NCBI GenBank assembly: GCA_003164035.1
Contig: PLRS01000162.1
Span: 124,001-188,000 of the forward strand
Direction of reading: 5' to 3'
Source of the DNA: Bryobacterales bacterium
GTDB taxonomy: Bacteria > Acidobacteriota > Terriglobia > Bryobacterales > Bryobacteraceae
Length of the DNA: 64,000 nucleotides
Shown here: piece by piece, positions 34,861 through 41,878 of the stretch
Numbering within the stretch: position 1 is the first letter of the stretch
Layout: each line of letters begins with the position of its first letter
Program-made: the position numbers and the translations under genes
Notes under the pieces: generated by a model
What the model saw: the letters and a program-made list of their open reading frames with translations, nothing else
Databases searched by the model: none
What the model was told of the DNA's origin: nothing

Positions 34861-36693
34861 ATGACCCAAGACCCTCGAACCGTTTATAGCGAGTTGCTGG
34901 CGCGGCGCAAGGCGGAAATCGCCGGGCGCGATGCGACCATGGTGCGTCTGGGCTATGCCCGGCTGGGGTTGGCCGTCGCTGCGGCCGTGGTTGTCTGGCA
35001 GTCGCTTTCGAGCGGTGCGTTTTCCATCGTTTGGGTGCTGGTTCCGGTTGCCGCGTTCGTGGCCCTGCTGGTGGCGCACGACCGGCTTTCGCGGGCGCTC
35101 GAAAATCGCCGCCGCGCGGAGCGTTACTTCACGCGGGCCCTGGCCCGCCTCGATGGCGTCTGGGCCGGCACCGGCGAAACCGGTATCGGGTACCTCGACC
35201 CAACCCATGCCTACGCCCACGATCTGGACCTGTTCGGCAAAGGCTCGCTGTTCGAGCTGCTCTCCACCGCGCGCACCCACATTGGTGAGGACACGCTAGC
35301 CAGATGGCTGCTGGCGCCGGCCGATCCGGCCACCGTCGGGCGGCGGCAGCAAGCCGTCGAGGAACTACGCCCCCGCCTGGATTTGCGCGAACAACTGGCG
35401 GTACTGGCGGAGGAAGGCCGCGGCGGCGTGAAACCGGCGGCGCTGGCGGAATGGGGAGAACGGCCCGCCGAGCTTTCAAGCCTGGCATTTCGTGTGGCGC
35501 TCTGGATCGCAACCGTTCTGGGGATTCCCGGCGGCCTTGCCGCGGCTGCCCTGCTGCTGCACCAGTTCGGTCTGTTCCCGATGCGTCCGCTCTGGGAGAC
35601 GCTCGCCCGCGATCTGTTTCTCTTCGTTCTGCTCGCCAACGGCTGGTTTCTGTTTCGCAATCGCGCGGCCGTGGGCCGAGTGGCGGCGGCGGTGGAGGAG
35701 GCTGCTCATGAGCTGAGCTTGCTCGCGGCCGTGCTCCGTCTGCTGGAGTCCGCCCGGTTTGTCTCGCCGCTGCTCGCCGAATTGCGGGCCTCGCTCGATT
35801 CGGAAGGCTCGGCGCCCTCCGCCCGCCTGGCCAAACTGGCTCGCCTCATGGAGCTTCTGGATTCGCGCGATAACGTCTTCGTGCGTTTGGCCGAGTTATT
35901 CCTGCTCTGGACGCCGCACCTGGCGCTGCGCGTCGAAGACTGGCGCCGCCACTCGGGGCGAACCGTGCGGCGATGGCTGAACGCCATTGGAGAGATCGAA
36001 GCGCTGAGCTCGCTCGCCAGCCACTCCTTCGAGCACCCGGCCGACCCGTTCCCGGAGTTCGTCGAAGACGGTCCGCGGTTGGAGGCCCAAGCCATCGGCC
36101 ATCCGTTGCTGGACGAGCGGCGGGTGGTACGCAACGACATTTCGATTGGCGGTCCGCTGCGGCTCGTGGTGGTCAGCGGCTCCAACATGTCCGGCAAGAG
36201 TACCTTGCTGCGCACGCTGGGAATCAACGTGGTACTGGCCCAGGCGGGCGCGCCGGTGCGGGCGGCCCGGCTGCGGCTCTCCGCGCTGTCGGTGGGGGCC
36301 TCGATCTCGATTTCCGATTCCCTCCAGGGCGGCGTTTCGCGCTTCTACGCCGAGATTCTGCGCTTGCGCCAGATTCTGGACCTCACCGGCAGACGCCCGG
36401 CCGCGTTGTTCCTGATCGACGAGCTCTTGAATGGCACCAACTCCCACGACCGGCGGATTGGAGCCGCGGCACTGGCCCGCGAACTGGTGGCGCGCGGCGC
36501 CATCGGCCTGGTCACCACCCACGATCTCGCGCTGGCGGAGATTGCCGACGAACTGCACCAAGCCGCGGCCAACGTACACTTCGAGGATTCCATCGCCGAT
36601 GGGCGCATTCACTTCGACTACGTGATGCGGCCGGGCGTGGTGCGCAAAAGCAACGCCATCGAGTTGATGCGTTCCGTGGGGCTCCGGATTTGA
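34861..36693 (+). CDS. Membrane-anchored MutS-family ATPase
   Basis: A 610-aa protein. The C-terminal third is a MutS ATPase domain: VVVSGSNMSGKSTLLRTLG (Walker A), ISISDSLQGGVSRFYAEILR, LFLIDELLNGTNSHDR (Walker B plus signature) and GLVTTHDLAL. The N-terminal part lacks mismatch-recognition domain I. Instead it has hydrophobic pairs (about residues 32-75 and 212-262), so the protein should be membrane bound, as in the MutS-related group of bacteria that is not MutS1 or MutS2. I start at ATG 34861; 34840 is an alternative. Its stop overlaps the TTG start of queG. Confidence 0.85.
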   Translation: MTQDPRTVYSELLARRKAEIAGRDATMVRLGYARLGLAVAAAVVVWQSLSSGAFSIVWVLVPVAAFVALLVAHDRLSRALENRRRAERYFTRALARLDGVWAGTGETGIGYLDPTHAYAHDLDLFGKGSLFELLSTARTHIGEDTLARWLLAPADPATVGRRQQAVEELRPRLDLREQLAVLAEEGRGGVKPAALAEWGERPAELSSLAFRVALWIATVLGIPGGLAAAALLLHQFGLFPMRPLWETLARDLFLFVLLANGWFLFRNRAAVGRVAAAVEEAAHELSLLAAVLRLLESARFVSPLLAELRASLDSEGSAPSARLAKLARLMELLDSRDNVFVRLAELFLLWTPHLALRVEDWRRHSGRTVRRWLNAIGEIEALSSLASHSFEHPADPFPEFVEDGPRLEAQAIGHPLLDERRVVRNDISIGGPLRLVVVSGSNMSGKSTLLRTLGINVVLAQAGAPVRAARLRLSALSVGASISISDSLQGGVSRFYAEILRLRQILDLTGRRPAALFLIDELLNGTNSHDRRIGAAALARELVARGAIGLVTTHDLALAEIADELHQAAANVHFEDSIADGRIHFDYVMRPGVVRKSNAIELMRSVGLRI

Positions 36694-37721
36694 CGGCCGG
36701 GGAAGTCCGCGCGCTGGCGCGGGAATGCGGATTCGAGCTGGCCGGCGTGGCCGAGGCTCTGCCTTTGCCGGAGTTGTCCCGCTACCACGATTGGGTCGCG
36801 CGCGGCATGGCTGGCCAGATGCGCTACCTCACCGACCGCCGCGCCGCCGTCCGCGACGATCCCCGCAACCTGTTGCCGGAGGCTCGCTCTATTGTGTGTG
36901 TCGGCAAGCTCTACAACACCCCACAGCCGCTTTCGACAGGTTTCAGCGATATCGAGCGCGGCTGGATTTCGCGTTACGCCTGGGGCGACGATTATCACGT
37001 CTCGATGCGGGCCGGACTCGAGCGGCTGCGTGCGCGTGTGGAAGCCGCAGCCGGGAAGCCGATACGCTCCAAAATCTGCGTCGATACCGCGCCCCTGCTG
37101 GAGCGCTCCTACGCCCGCCTGGCTGGGCTGGGCTGGATCGGCAAGAACACCTGCCTGATTCATCAGGGCGCCGGGTCGTGGTTTTTTCTGGGGGAGTTGC
37201 TGGTGTCGATCGAAATTGCGCCCGATCGGCCGCCGCCCGACCGCTGCGGCACCTGCCGGCGCTGTATCGATGCCTGCCCCACGGCGGCCATCGTGCCCGT
37301 TCCCCAAGCCGGACGCTGGGAGGTGGATTCGCGCCTGTGCATCTCCTACCTGACCATCGAGTTAGCCGGCGCGATTCCCGACCAGCAACGCGCCGGCGTG
37401 GGCCCCCACATATTCGGCTGTGACATCTGCCAGGACGTTTGCCCATGGAACCGCAGGGCTCCCGTTTCGACCGACCCAGCGTTTGCCGGCCGCCATTTTG
37501 CCCCGCCGCTCGAAAGGCTGGCGGCCATCGGCGAGTCCGAATTCCGCCACATGTTCCGCGGCACGCCGGTGACCCGCGCCCGCTACCGCGGTTTCCTCCG
37601 CAACGTGGCCGTGGCCATGGGCAATGCGCGGCGGGAAGCATTCCGCCGGCCGCTCGAAAAGCTGGCCGCGCACGACGACCCGCTCGTGGCCGAACACGCC
37701 CGCTGGGCGCTGGAGCGGTAG
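36690..37721 (+). CDS. queG: Epoxyqueuosine reductase
   Basis: A 343-aa QueG catalysing the last step of tRNA queuosine synthesis with cobalamin and two [4Fe-4S] clusters. The start is the TTG at 36690, overlapping the MutS-like stop by 4 bp (TTGA); the much longer open frame upstream is the shadow of that gene. Motifs are CVDTAPLLERSYA (catalytic Asp), GLGWIGKNTCLI, CGTCRRCIDACPTAAI (first cluster, from about residue 185) and CDICQDVCPWN (second cluster). The C-terminal HEAT-like helix is intact. Confidence 0.95.
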   Translation: MTAGEVRALARECGFELAGVAEALPLPELSRYHDWVARGMAGQMRYLTDRRAAVRDDPRNLLPEARSIVCVGKLYNTPQPLSTGFSDIERGWISRYAWGDDYHVSMRAGLERLRARVEAAAGKPIRSKICVDTAPLLERSYARLAGLGWIGKNTCLIHQGAGSWFFLGELLVSIEIAPDRPPPDRCGTCRRCIDACPTAAIVPVPQAGRWEVDSRLCISYLTIELAGAIPDQQRAGVGPHIFGCDICQDVCPWNRRAPVSTDPAFAGRHFAPPLERLAAIGESEFRHMFRGTPVTRARYRGFLRNVAVAMGNARREAFRRPLEKLAAHDDPLVAEHARWALER

Positions 37722-37768
37722 CCGCCCGTTTTCCCCGCGGTGCCGGCGGCTACCGGCGGCGTTCCGGC

Positions 37769-37798
37769 TTGACATCGTACGGCAGACGGACGTACACT
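37769..37798 (+). promoter_or_regulatory. Sigma70-type promoter of the tacAT-like operon
   Basis: TTGACA (37769-37774) and TACACT (37793-37798) are separated by 18 bp and lie 22 bp upstream of the antitoxin ATG. GGGAGG follows as a ribosome-binding site. This is the best -35 box noticed in the window. Confidence 0.6.
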
Positions 37799-37820
37799 TC
37801 TTACTGGGAGGATCTGGAAG

Positions 37821-38126
37821 ATGGCTATAACGGTCGCAACTGCACGGCCGGCCCCGTGGGTTGGAAAAGCGGAGCGATTGGAAGCTCGTATTACGCCAGC
37901 TCAGAAGGAGATCCTCCAGCATGCGGCTGAGCTTGAGGGACGTAGCCTCACGGATTTTGTCATAAGCTCCGCTCAGGCGGCGGCCATGCGAACCATTCAT
38001 GAGCACGAGGTTCTGCTTTTGAGTGCAAAAGACCGTGAGGTATTCGTCAACGCCCTTTTGAACCCGCCGGCTCCGAACGATAAACTGCGCCGGGCCGCCC
38101 ATCGATATAAACAGAAGCACGGCTGA
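37821..38126 (+). CDS. DUF1778 antitoxin (TacA-like)
   Basis: A 101-aa ribbon-helix-helix antitoxin. The DUF1778 pattern is clear: ERLEARITPAQKEILQHAAELEGRSLTDFVISSAQAAA, with the C-terminal toxin-binding tail DREVFVNALLNPPAPNDKLRRA. It is directly followed (11 bp) by a GNAT acetyltransferase, as in TacA-TacT/AtaR-AtaT modules. Autorepression at the promoter 37769-37798 is expected from the family. Confidence 0.93.
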   Translation: MAITVATARPAPWVGKAERLEARITPAQKEILQHAAELEGRSLTDFVISSAQAAAMRTIHEHEVLLLSAKDREVFVNALLNPPAPNDKLRRAAHRYKQKHG

Positions 38127-38137
38127 ACGGCTATCTT

Positions 38138-38701
38138 TTGCCCGATCCTATTTTCGAACGCTCCATCACGGCCTTCGATGTGAGGCGCCACGACCGCGAG
38201 TCCTTCGCTTGCGGTGTCGAGTCGCTCGATCGGTATTTCCGGTCGCGAGCCAGACAGGACAGAGACAAATATGCAGCCGCGGTATTCGTCATGGCGGAAG
38301 GGCCTGGCGTTATCGGCTACTATACGCTGTCCTCCTACATGATCGATCCGGGCGAGTTGCCCCATGAATTGGCCCGCAAGCTACCGCGGTACCCGAACTT
38401 GCCCGCGACGCTCATTGGCCGTCTGGCTGTCGATGAACGATACCAAAGGAAGGGCTTCGGTGAAGAACTCCTGCTGGACGCATTGAGACGCTGTTTCGCC
38501 AGCACTTCCGAAGTCGGCTCGCTTGCCGTTGTTGTGGAGGCGGAGAATGCCGAGGCGATTCAGTTTTATCAGTCCTATGGATTCATCCGGTTCCCCGATC
38601 ACGGAGACAAGCTCTTTCTGCTCATGGCGACGATTCGCGCCATGTTCGAAAAGTGGCCGAACCCGAAGATAACAGTCTCGACGCCCACCCCGAGCCGCTA
38701 G
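38138..38701 (+). CDS. GNAT-family toxin (TacT-like aminoacyl-tRNA acetyltransferase)
   Basis: A 187-aa acetyltransferase starting at TTG 38138. The TacT-type N-terminus FDVRRHDRESFACGVESLDRYFRSRARQD is present, followed by the acetyl-CoA loop LAVDERYQRKGFGEELL (Q-R-x-G-x-G) and the C-terminal FYQSYGFIRFPD. Such toxins acetylate charged tRNA and stop translation. It is paired with the DUF1778 antitoxin. Its last 4 bp overlap the convergent methyltransferase gene. Confidence 0.92.
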   Translation: MPDPIFERSITAFDVRRHDRESFACGVESLDRYFRSRARQDRDKYAAAVFVMAEGPGVIGYYTLSSYMIDPGELPHELARKLPRYPNLPATLIGRLAVDERYQRKGFGEELLLDALRRCFASTSEVGSLAVVVEAENAEAIQFYQSYGFIRFPDHGDKLFLLMATIRAMFEKWPNPKITVSTPTPSR

Positions 38702-39483
38702 CTTTCCCCTCTCGTTCCGCCTTCCACCACGTGCCCGTAGTAGACGTGGGTATCGTAGAGCATCGTTACGCGGCCATGCTGCTGGTACCGCGCGAACAGC
38801 TCTCGCAGCCCGTCCACCATAGCCTGATAGTTCGCCGCGCCGGGCAGCGGCGCATAGCTGGAAGAAGTGAGGCGGCCGATCAATCCGTCGCCATCGAGCG
38901 ACTGGCGGTTGTCCAGGCGCGCCTGGCGGAACGGACCCCCGAAGACGCGGCCGATATCGGCCTCGTCGATGCGGCTCGAATCGTTGGCAAACTGGCGCAC
39001 CAGCGCTTCGTATTCCGTCATGAAACCCGGCGCCCGCTGCCGCTCGTTCCACACCAGTACCAACCATCCCTCGGGGCGCAGAATGCGATGGAATTCGGCC
39101 CGCGCGGCGGGCGGGTCGAACCAGTGAAACGCCTGTCCGGCGGTAATGAAATCGAAGCCGGCCGTGGCCAGGCCGGTCGCTTCCGCGCGCCCGTCCGTCA
39201 TTTCGAAACGCGGCTCGCCCGCCAGAATCCGTTCTCCGGCTTGGCGCATTTCCCGGTTCGGTTCCACCCCCGTCACTTCGCAGCCGAATTCCAGAAACAC
39301 TCGCGCCAGCAGGCCGGTGCCGCAACCGATATCGGCTACGCGCTCCCCCGGTCCCAGGCCGCACTCGCGCCCCAGCAAGCCAACCAGCTCTTGCGGATAC
39401 CCCGGCCGAAAACGCTCGTAGTCCCCAACGCGCGAGGAAAAGCGAAGCGTGGGGTCGTACCCGGTGCGTCTCTCGCCGCTCAT
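38698..39483 (-). CDS. SAM-dependent methyltransferase (class I)
   Basis: A 261-aa methyltransferase with start ATG 39483 (MSGERRTGYDPTLRFSSRVGDYERFRPGYP). Motif I is VADIGCGTGLLARVFLE, motif II includes GVEPNREM, and TAGQAFHWFDP is characteristic of the UbiE/Tam1-like group of small-molecule methyltransferases. An upstream in-frame Met at 39618 lies inside the divergent ribokinase gene and is rejected. The substrate is unknown. Confidence 0.88.
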   Translation of the reverse strand: MSGERRTGYDPTLRFSSRVGDYERFRPGYPQELVGLLGRECGLGPGERVADIGCGTGLLARVFLEFGCEVTGVEPNREMRQAGERILAGEPRFEMTDGRAEATGLATAGFDFITAGQAFHWFDPPAARAEFHRILRPEGWLVLVWNERQRAPGFMTEYEALVRQFANDSSRIDEADIGRVFGGPFRQARLDNRQSLDGDGLIGRLTSSSYAPLPGAANYQAMVDGLRELFARYQQHGRVTMLYDTHVYYGHVVEGGTRGES

Positions 39484-39507
39484 GACTACAATGATGGTAG
39501 CCGCTTT

Positions 39508-40446
39508 ATGAACTCTTCGCCGCACATCGTCGTCGTCGGCAGCGCCAACGTCGATCTCACCACTTTCACCGACGGCTTCCCCCGCCCTGGGGAAACCATC
39601 TTCGGGCGCAAGTTCCACCTCGGGTTTGGCGGCAAAGGCGCAAACCAGGCCGTGGCCGCCCGCCTATGCGGCGCCCGTGTTTCGGTAGTCGCGCGCGTGG
39701 GCGACGATCTGTTCGGCCCCGCTACCATCGAGAACTTCCGCTCCCGCGGCATCGACACCGCTCACGTATCGATCACGCCCGGCGTGGCCACCGGCGTGGC
39801 GCCGATCTTCGTCGACAGCTCCGGCCAGAACCGCATTCTGGTGGTGAAAGGCGCCAACGATTGCCTGTCGCCCGCCGATATCGATGCGGCTGAAGAACTG
39901 CTGCGCCAGGCCGATTGCGTCGTGCTGCAGCTCGAAGTTCCCATCGAGACCGTCTATTACACCTTGCGATTGGCGCGTCGGCACGGCATTCGCACCCTGC
40001 TCAATCCCGCACCCGCTCAGATTCTCGATTTTGCCGAAATCGCCAACGCCGATTACCTCATCCCCAATGAAACCGAGGCCGAAACGCTCTGCGGCCTGCC
40101 GGTAGGCAGCCTGGAGGAAGCCCGCGCCAGCGCCTTTTGCCTGGTGGAATCGGGCGTTCCGAACGTCATCGTCACGCTGGGCAGCAATGGCGCTCTCAGG
40201 GTGGGCCCAGACCGCTTCGAACATATTGCGGCCTATCCGGTCGAACCTGTCGACACCACCGGAGCCGGCGACGCCTTCATCGGCAGCTTCGCCTGCTTCC
40301 TGGCCGGCGGCACCGACGAATCCGAGGCCATCGCGCGCGCCAACGTGTACGCGGCCCTCTCCACGCTGAGCGTGGGCACCCAGGCGTCCTTCGTCACGCG
40401 AGAGCGATTTGACGCGGCCTGGGCCGAGAGAGCGCAGGGATCCTAA
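39508..40446 (+). CDS. rbsK: Ribokinase / PfkB-family sugar kinase
   Basis: A 312-aa PfkB kinase starting at ATG 39508. Motifs are VVVGSANVDLTTF, the substrate loop GGKGANQAVAAA-type (GFGGKGANQAVAAR), LNPAPAQ, PNETEAETLCG, and the C-terminal anion-hole/base motif DTTGAGDAFIGSF. All are typical of RbsK, which phosphorylates D-ribose. Length is normal. It is divergent from the methyltransferase, 24 bp between starts. Confidence 0.92.
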   Translation: MNSSPHIVVVGSANVDLTTFTDGFPRPGETIFGRKFHLGFGGKGANQAVAARLCGARVSVVARVGDDLFGPATIENFRSRGIDTAHVSITPGVATGVAPIFVDSSGQNRILVVKGANDCLSPADIDAAEELLRQADCVVLQLEVPIETVYYTLRLARRHGIRTLLNPAPAQILDFAEIANADYLIPNETEAETLCGLPVGSLEEARASAFCLVESGVPNVIVTLGSNGALRVGPDRFEHIAAYPVEPVDTTGAGDAFIGSFACFLAGGTDESEAIARANVYAALSTLSVGTQASFVTRERFDAAWAERAQGS

Positions 40447-40467
40447 TCACAACCCCGCGCTGTCGGC

Positions 40468-41274
40468 CTATGGTATTGGAGGCTTCCTGTAATACTCAAA
40501 CATCGCCGCTGAGATTTCGGCGCTGGTCGGCCACTGGCCTCGGCGTTGCCCGGCGTGGGTCGGATAGTCCTCTAGCCGGTTGGGGTCTGGTTGCACAACG
40601 GCACCGTCTCTCAGGAACAGAAGTCCCGCTTTGTCGGTAGGCATCTTCGTAACAAACGCCTCGGCCTCCTCAAGGGCCTGGCGGAGCTGGCCCATAATCG
40701 CCTTTGGATCAAGCGGCTCACTCGCCAGCAGAGCCCTCCATTCGACGGGTGAATAGGAGGAGTTTCGCCGAATCTCCGCAATCAGACCCTCGGGAGTGAA
40801 GCCGGGGGCTTTGTCGACCGCAGCCCAGACCACCGCGCCCAACGGCAGAATGGTTTCGTGAATCGTCACCAGGTCGACAAGGTCGCGCACCTCGCGGCGG
40901 CCGGCCGCGGCCATCGCCTTGTTGATGGCCAGGTCAACCGGGTGCAGGGCGTAGCCGAACATCTCATCCCGCATCGTTGGGAAGAACCGGTAGTCGCTGT
41001 CAACCACCCATTCCAGCTTGGTTGCCTCGCCGGAACGCTCCACCAGAACCGTGTAAATCGCGGGCTCGCGCCGCTGCCATTCGAGGATGTACCCATGCTC
41101 TTGAAGAAGCGCGCCGTCCTCCGCGGCCGCCCGCGCCACCAGTTCCTCGCGGTCATGAAAAACGTCGATGTCGCCGGAGTACCGCAGCGCACCCCGGTTT
41201 AGCGGCGTGCTACCCGCAACGTAGCTTTCCGGATCGCGGTGGGACGCGAGAAGCTTGAGAATGTCGGTTTGAAT
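40468..41274 (-). CDS. AbiEii/AbiGii-like nucleotidyltransferase, start codon unclear
   Basis: About 268 aa. The pattern DILKLLASHRDPESYVAG, then RYSGDIDVFHD (nucleotidyltransferase G-S/D-x-D motif), DEMFGYALHPVDLAINKAMA and REVRDLVDLV matches the nucleotidyltransferase fold of AbiEii-type proteins. The open frame extends to 41460 but overlaps the real 70-aa gene there. Between 41278 and the conserved start no ATG or GTG exists; the nearest possibilities are a TTG inside the upstream gene or an ATT at 41274, used here as a marker. Expression may depend on translational coupling. Confidence 0.72.
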   Translation of the reverse strand: MQTDILKLLASHRDPESYVAGSTPLNRGALRYSGDIDVFHDREELVARAAAEDGALLQEHGYILEWQRREPAIYTVLVERSGEATKLEWVVDSDYRFFPTMRDEMFGYALHPVDLAINKAMAAAGRREVRDLVDLVTIHETILPLGAVVWAAVDKAPGFTPEGLIAEIRRNSSYSPVEWRALLASEPLDPKAIMGQLRQALEEAEAFVTKMPTDKAGLLFLRDGAVVQPDPNRLEDYPTHAGQRRGQWPTSAEISAAMFEYYRKPPIP

Positions 41275-41275
41275 C

Positions 41276-41488
41276 TTAGATAGCGGCGTGGCAGGCCTGC
41301 TCGATCTGTTCGGCCAAACGCCGCGCCGCCAGGTTACCTTCGATACGCAGAGCGCGGGCAACCACAAGGGCGTCCTCCGGTGTGGGGGCCTCGAATGAGC
41401 GCAGGTTCCACAACGCCAACGTGCCGAACTCCGCGAAAGCGCGGCGGTAGAGGGTCGCAAGGTCTGGCGGATTTGCCGGTTCGGTCAT
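41276..41488 (-). CDS. Small protein preceding the nucleotidyltransferase
   Basis: A 70-aa helical protein (MTEPANPPDLATLYRRAFAEFGTLALWNLRSFEAPTPEDALVVARALRIEG...). It is immediately upstream of, and effectively fused by spacing (1-2 bp) to, the AbiEii-like gene. Small partners at this position often act as the antitoxin or cognate regulator, but no DNA-binding motif is evident. I cannot name the family. Confidence 0.7.
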   Translation of the reverse strand: MTEPANPPDLATLYRRAFAEFGTLALWNLRSFEAPTPEDALVVARALRIEGNLAARRLAEQIEQACHAAI

Positions 41489-41503
41489 CGGTAGCCTTGG
41501 GGA

Positions 41504-41713
41504 TTACGCGGCGACAATGTACTCCGCGATGGTTCTCGGCTCCGGTATTGCCTCTCCGTCCTCGCCAATACCGGCCAGATGCATCCGAATGGCTCCGCGA
41601 ATCAGGTCGGTGGTTTCCTCGAGCGTAGATCCGGCGGCAACGCACCCGGGCAGATCCGGCACGTGCGCACTGTAACCGGTGTCGGTCTTTTCGAACAAAA
41701 CCGCGTATCTCAT
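41504..41713 (-). CDS. hicB: HicB-family antitoxin
   Basis: A 69-aa HicB-type partial RNase H fold: MRYAVLFEKTDTGYSAHVPDLPGCVAAGSTLEETTDLIRGAIRMHL, ending in EPRTIAEYIVAA. The DLPGC motif is diagnostic. The start ATG at 41713 overlaps the TGA of a truncated hicA-like frame (ATGA), the normal hicA-hicB layout. Because the toxin is broken, this is probably an orphan antitoxin. Confidence 0.88.
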   Translation of the reverse strand: MRYAVLFEKTDTGYSAHVPDLPGCVAAGSTLEETTDLIRGAIRMHLAGIGEDGEAIPEPRTIAEYIVAA

Positions 41714-41808
41714 TTCAGCCCCGCTTGTTTCAGAATACTCGGTCTTAGTGTGCCCGGATCGATCGCTACGCATCGTCCTTCGACGGTGTGCGCTGCGTTT
41801 GCCACGCG
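41710..41808 (-). pseudogene. hicA: C-terminal remnant of a HicA-like toxin
   Basis: About 32 codons in a frame ending at the TGA that overlaps the hicB ATG. The end (DPGTLRPSILKQAGLK) matches the HicA C-terminus (xPGTLRSILRQAGL). The N-terminal region with the GSH catalytic motif is absent and is replaced by the three-hairpin repeat at 41811-41867. Confidence 0.6.
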
Positions 41809-41810
41809 CC

Positions 41811-41867
41811 GCCGGGCTGTGCCCGGCTGGACCGATTGACAATCGGTCCGCAGGTTGAACAACCTGC
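41811..41867. repeat. Three abutting hairpins (REP-like)
   Basis: Stems GCCGGGC/GCCCGGC (41811-41827), GGACCGATT/AATCGGTCC (41829-41849) and GCAGGTT/AACCTGC (41850-41867) follow one another with loops of 3-4 nt. The array lies between the hicA remnant and the stop of thyX and marks the breakpoint of hicA. Confidence 0.85.
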
Positions 41868-41878
41868 CCCACAGAAAA

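Noticed and set aside
35973-36689. Upstream extension of QueG by about 240 residues
   Set aside because: It is the shifted frame of the MutS-like gene; QueG homology begins at the TTG at 36690.
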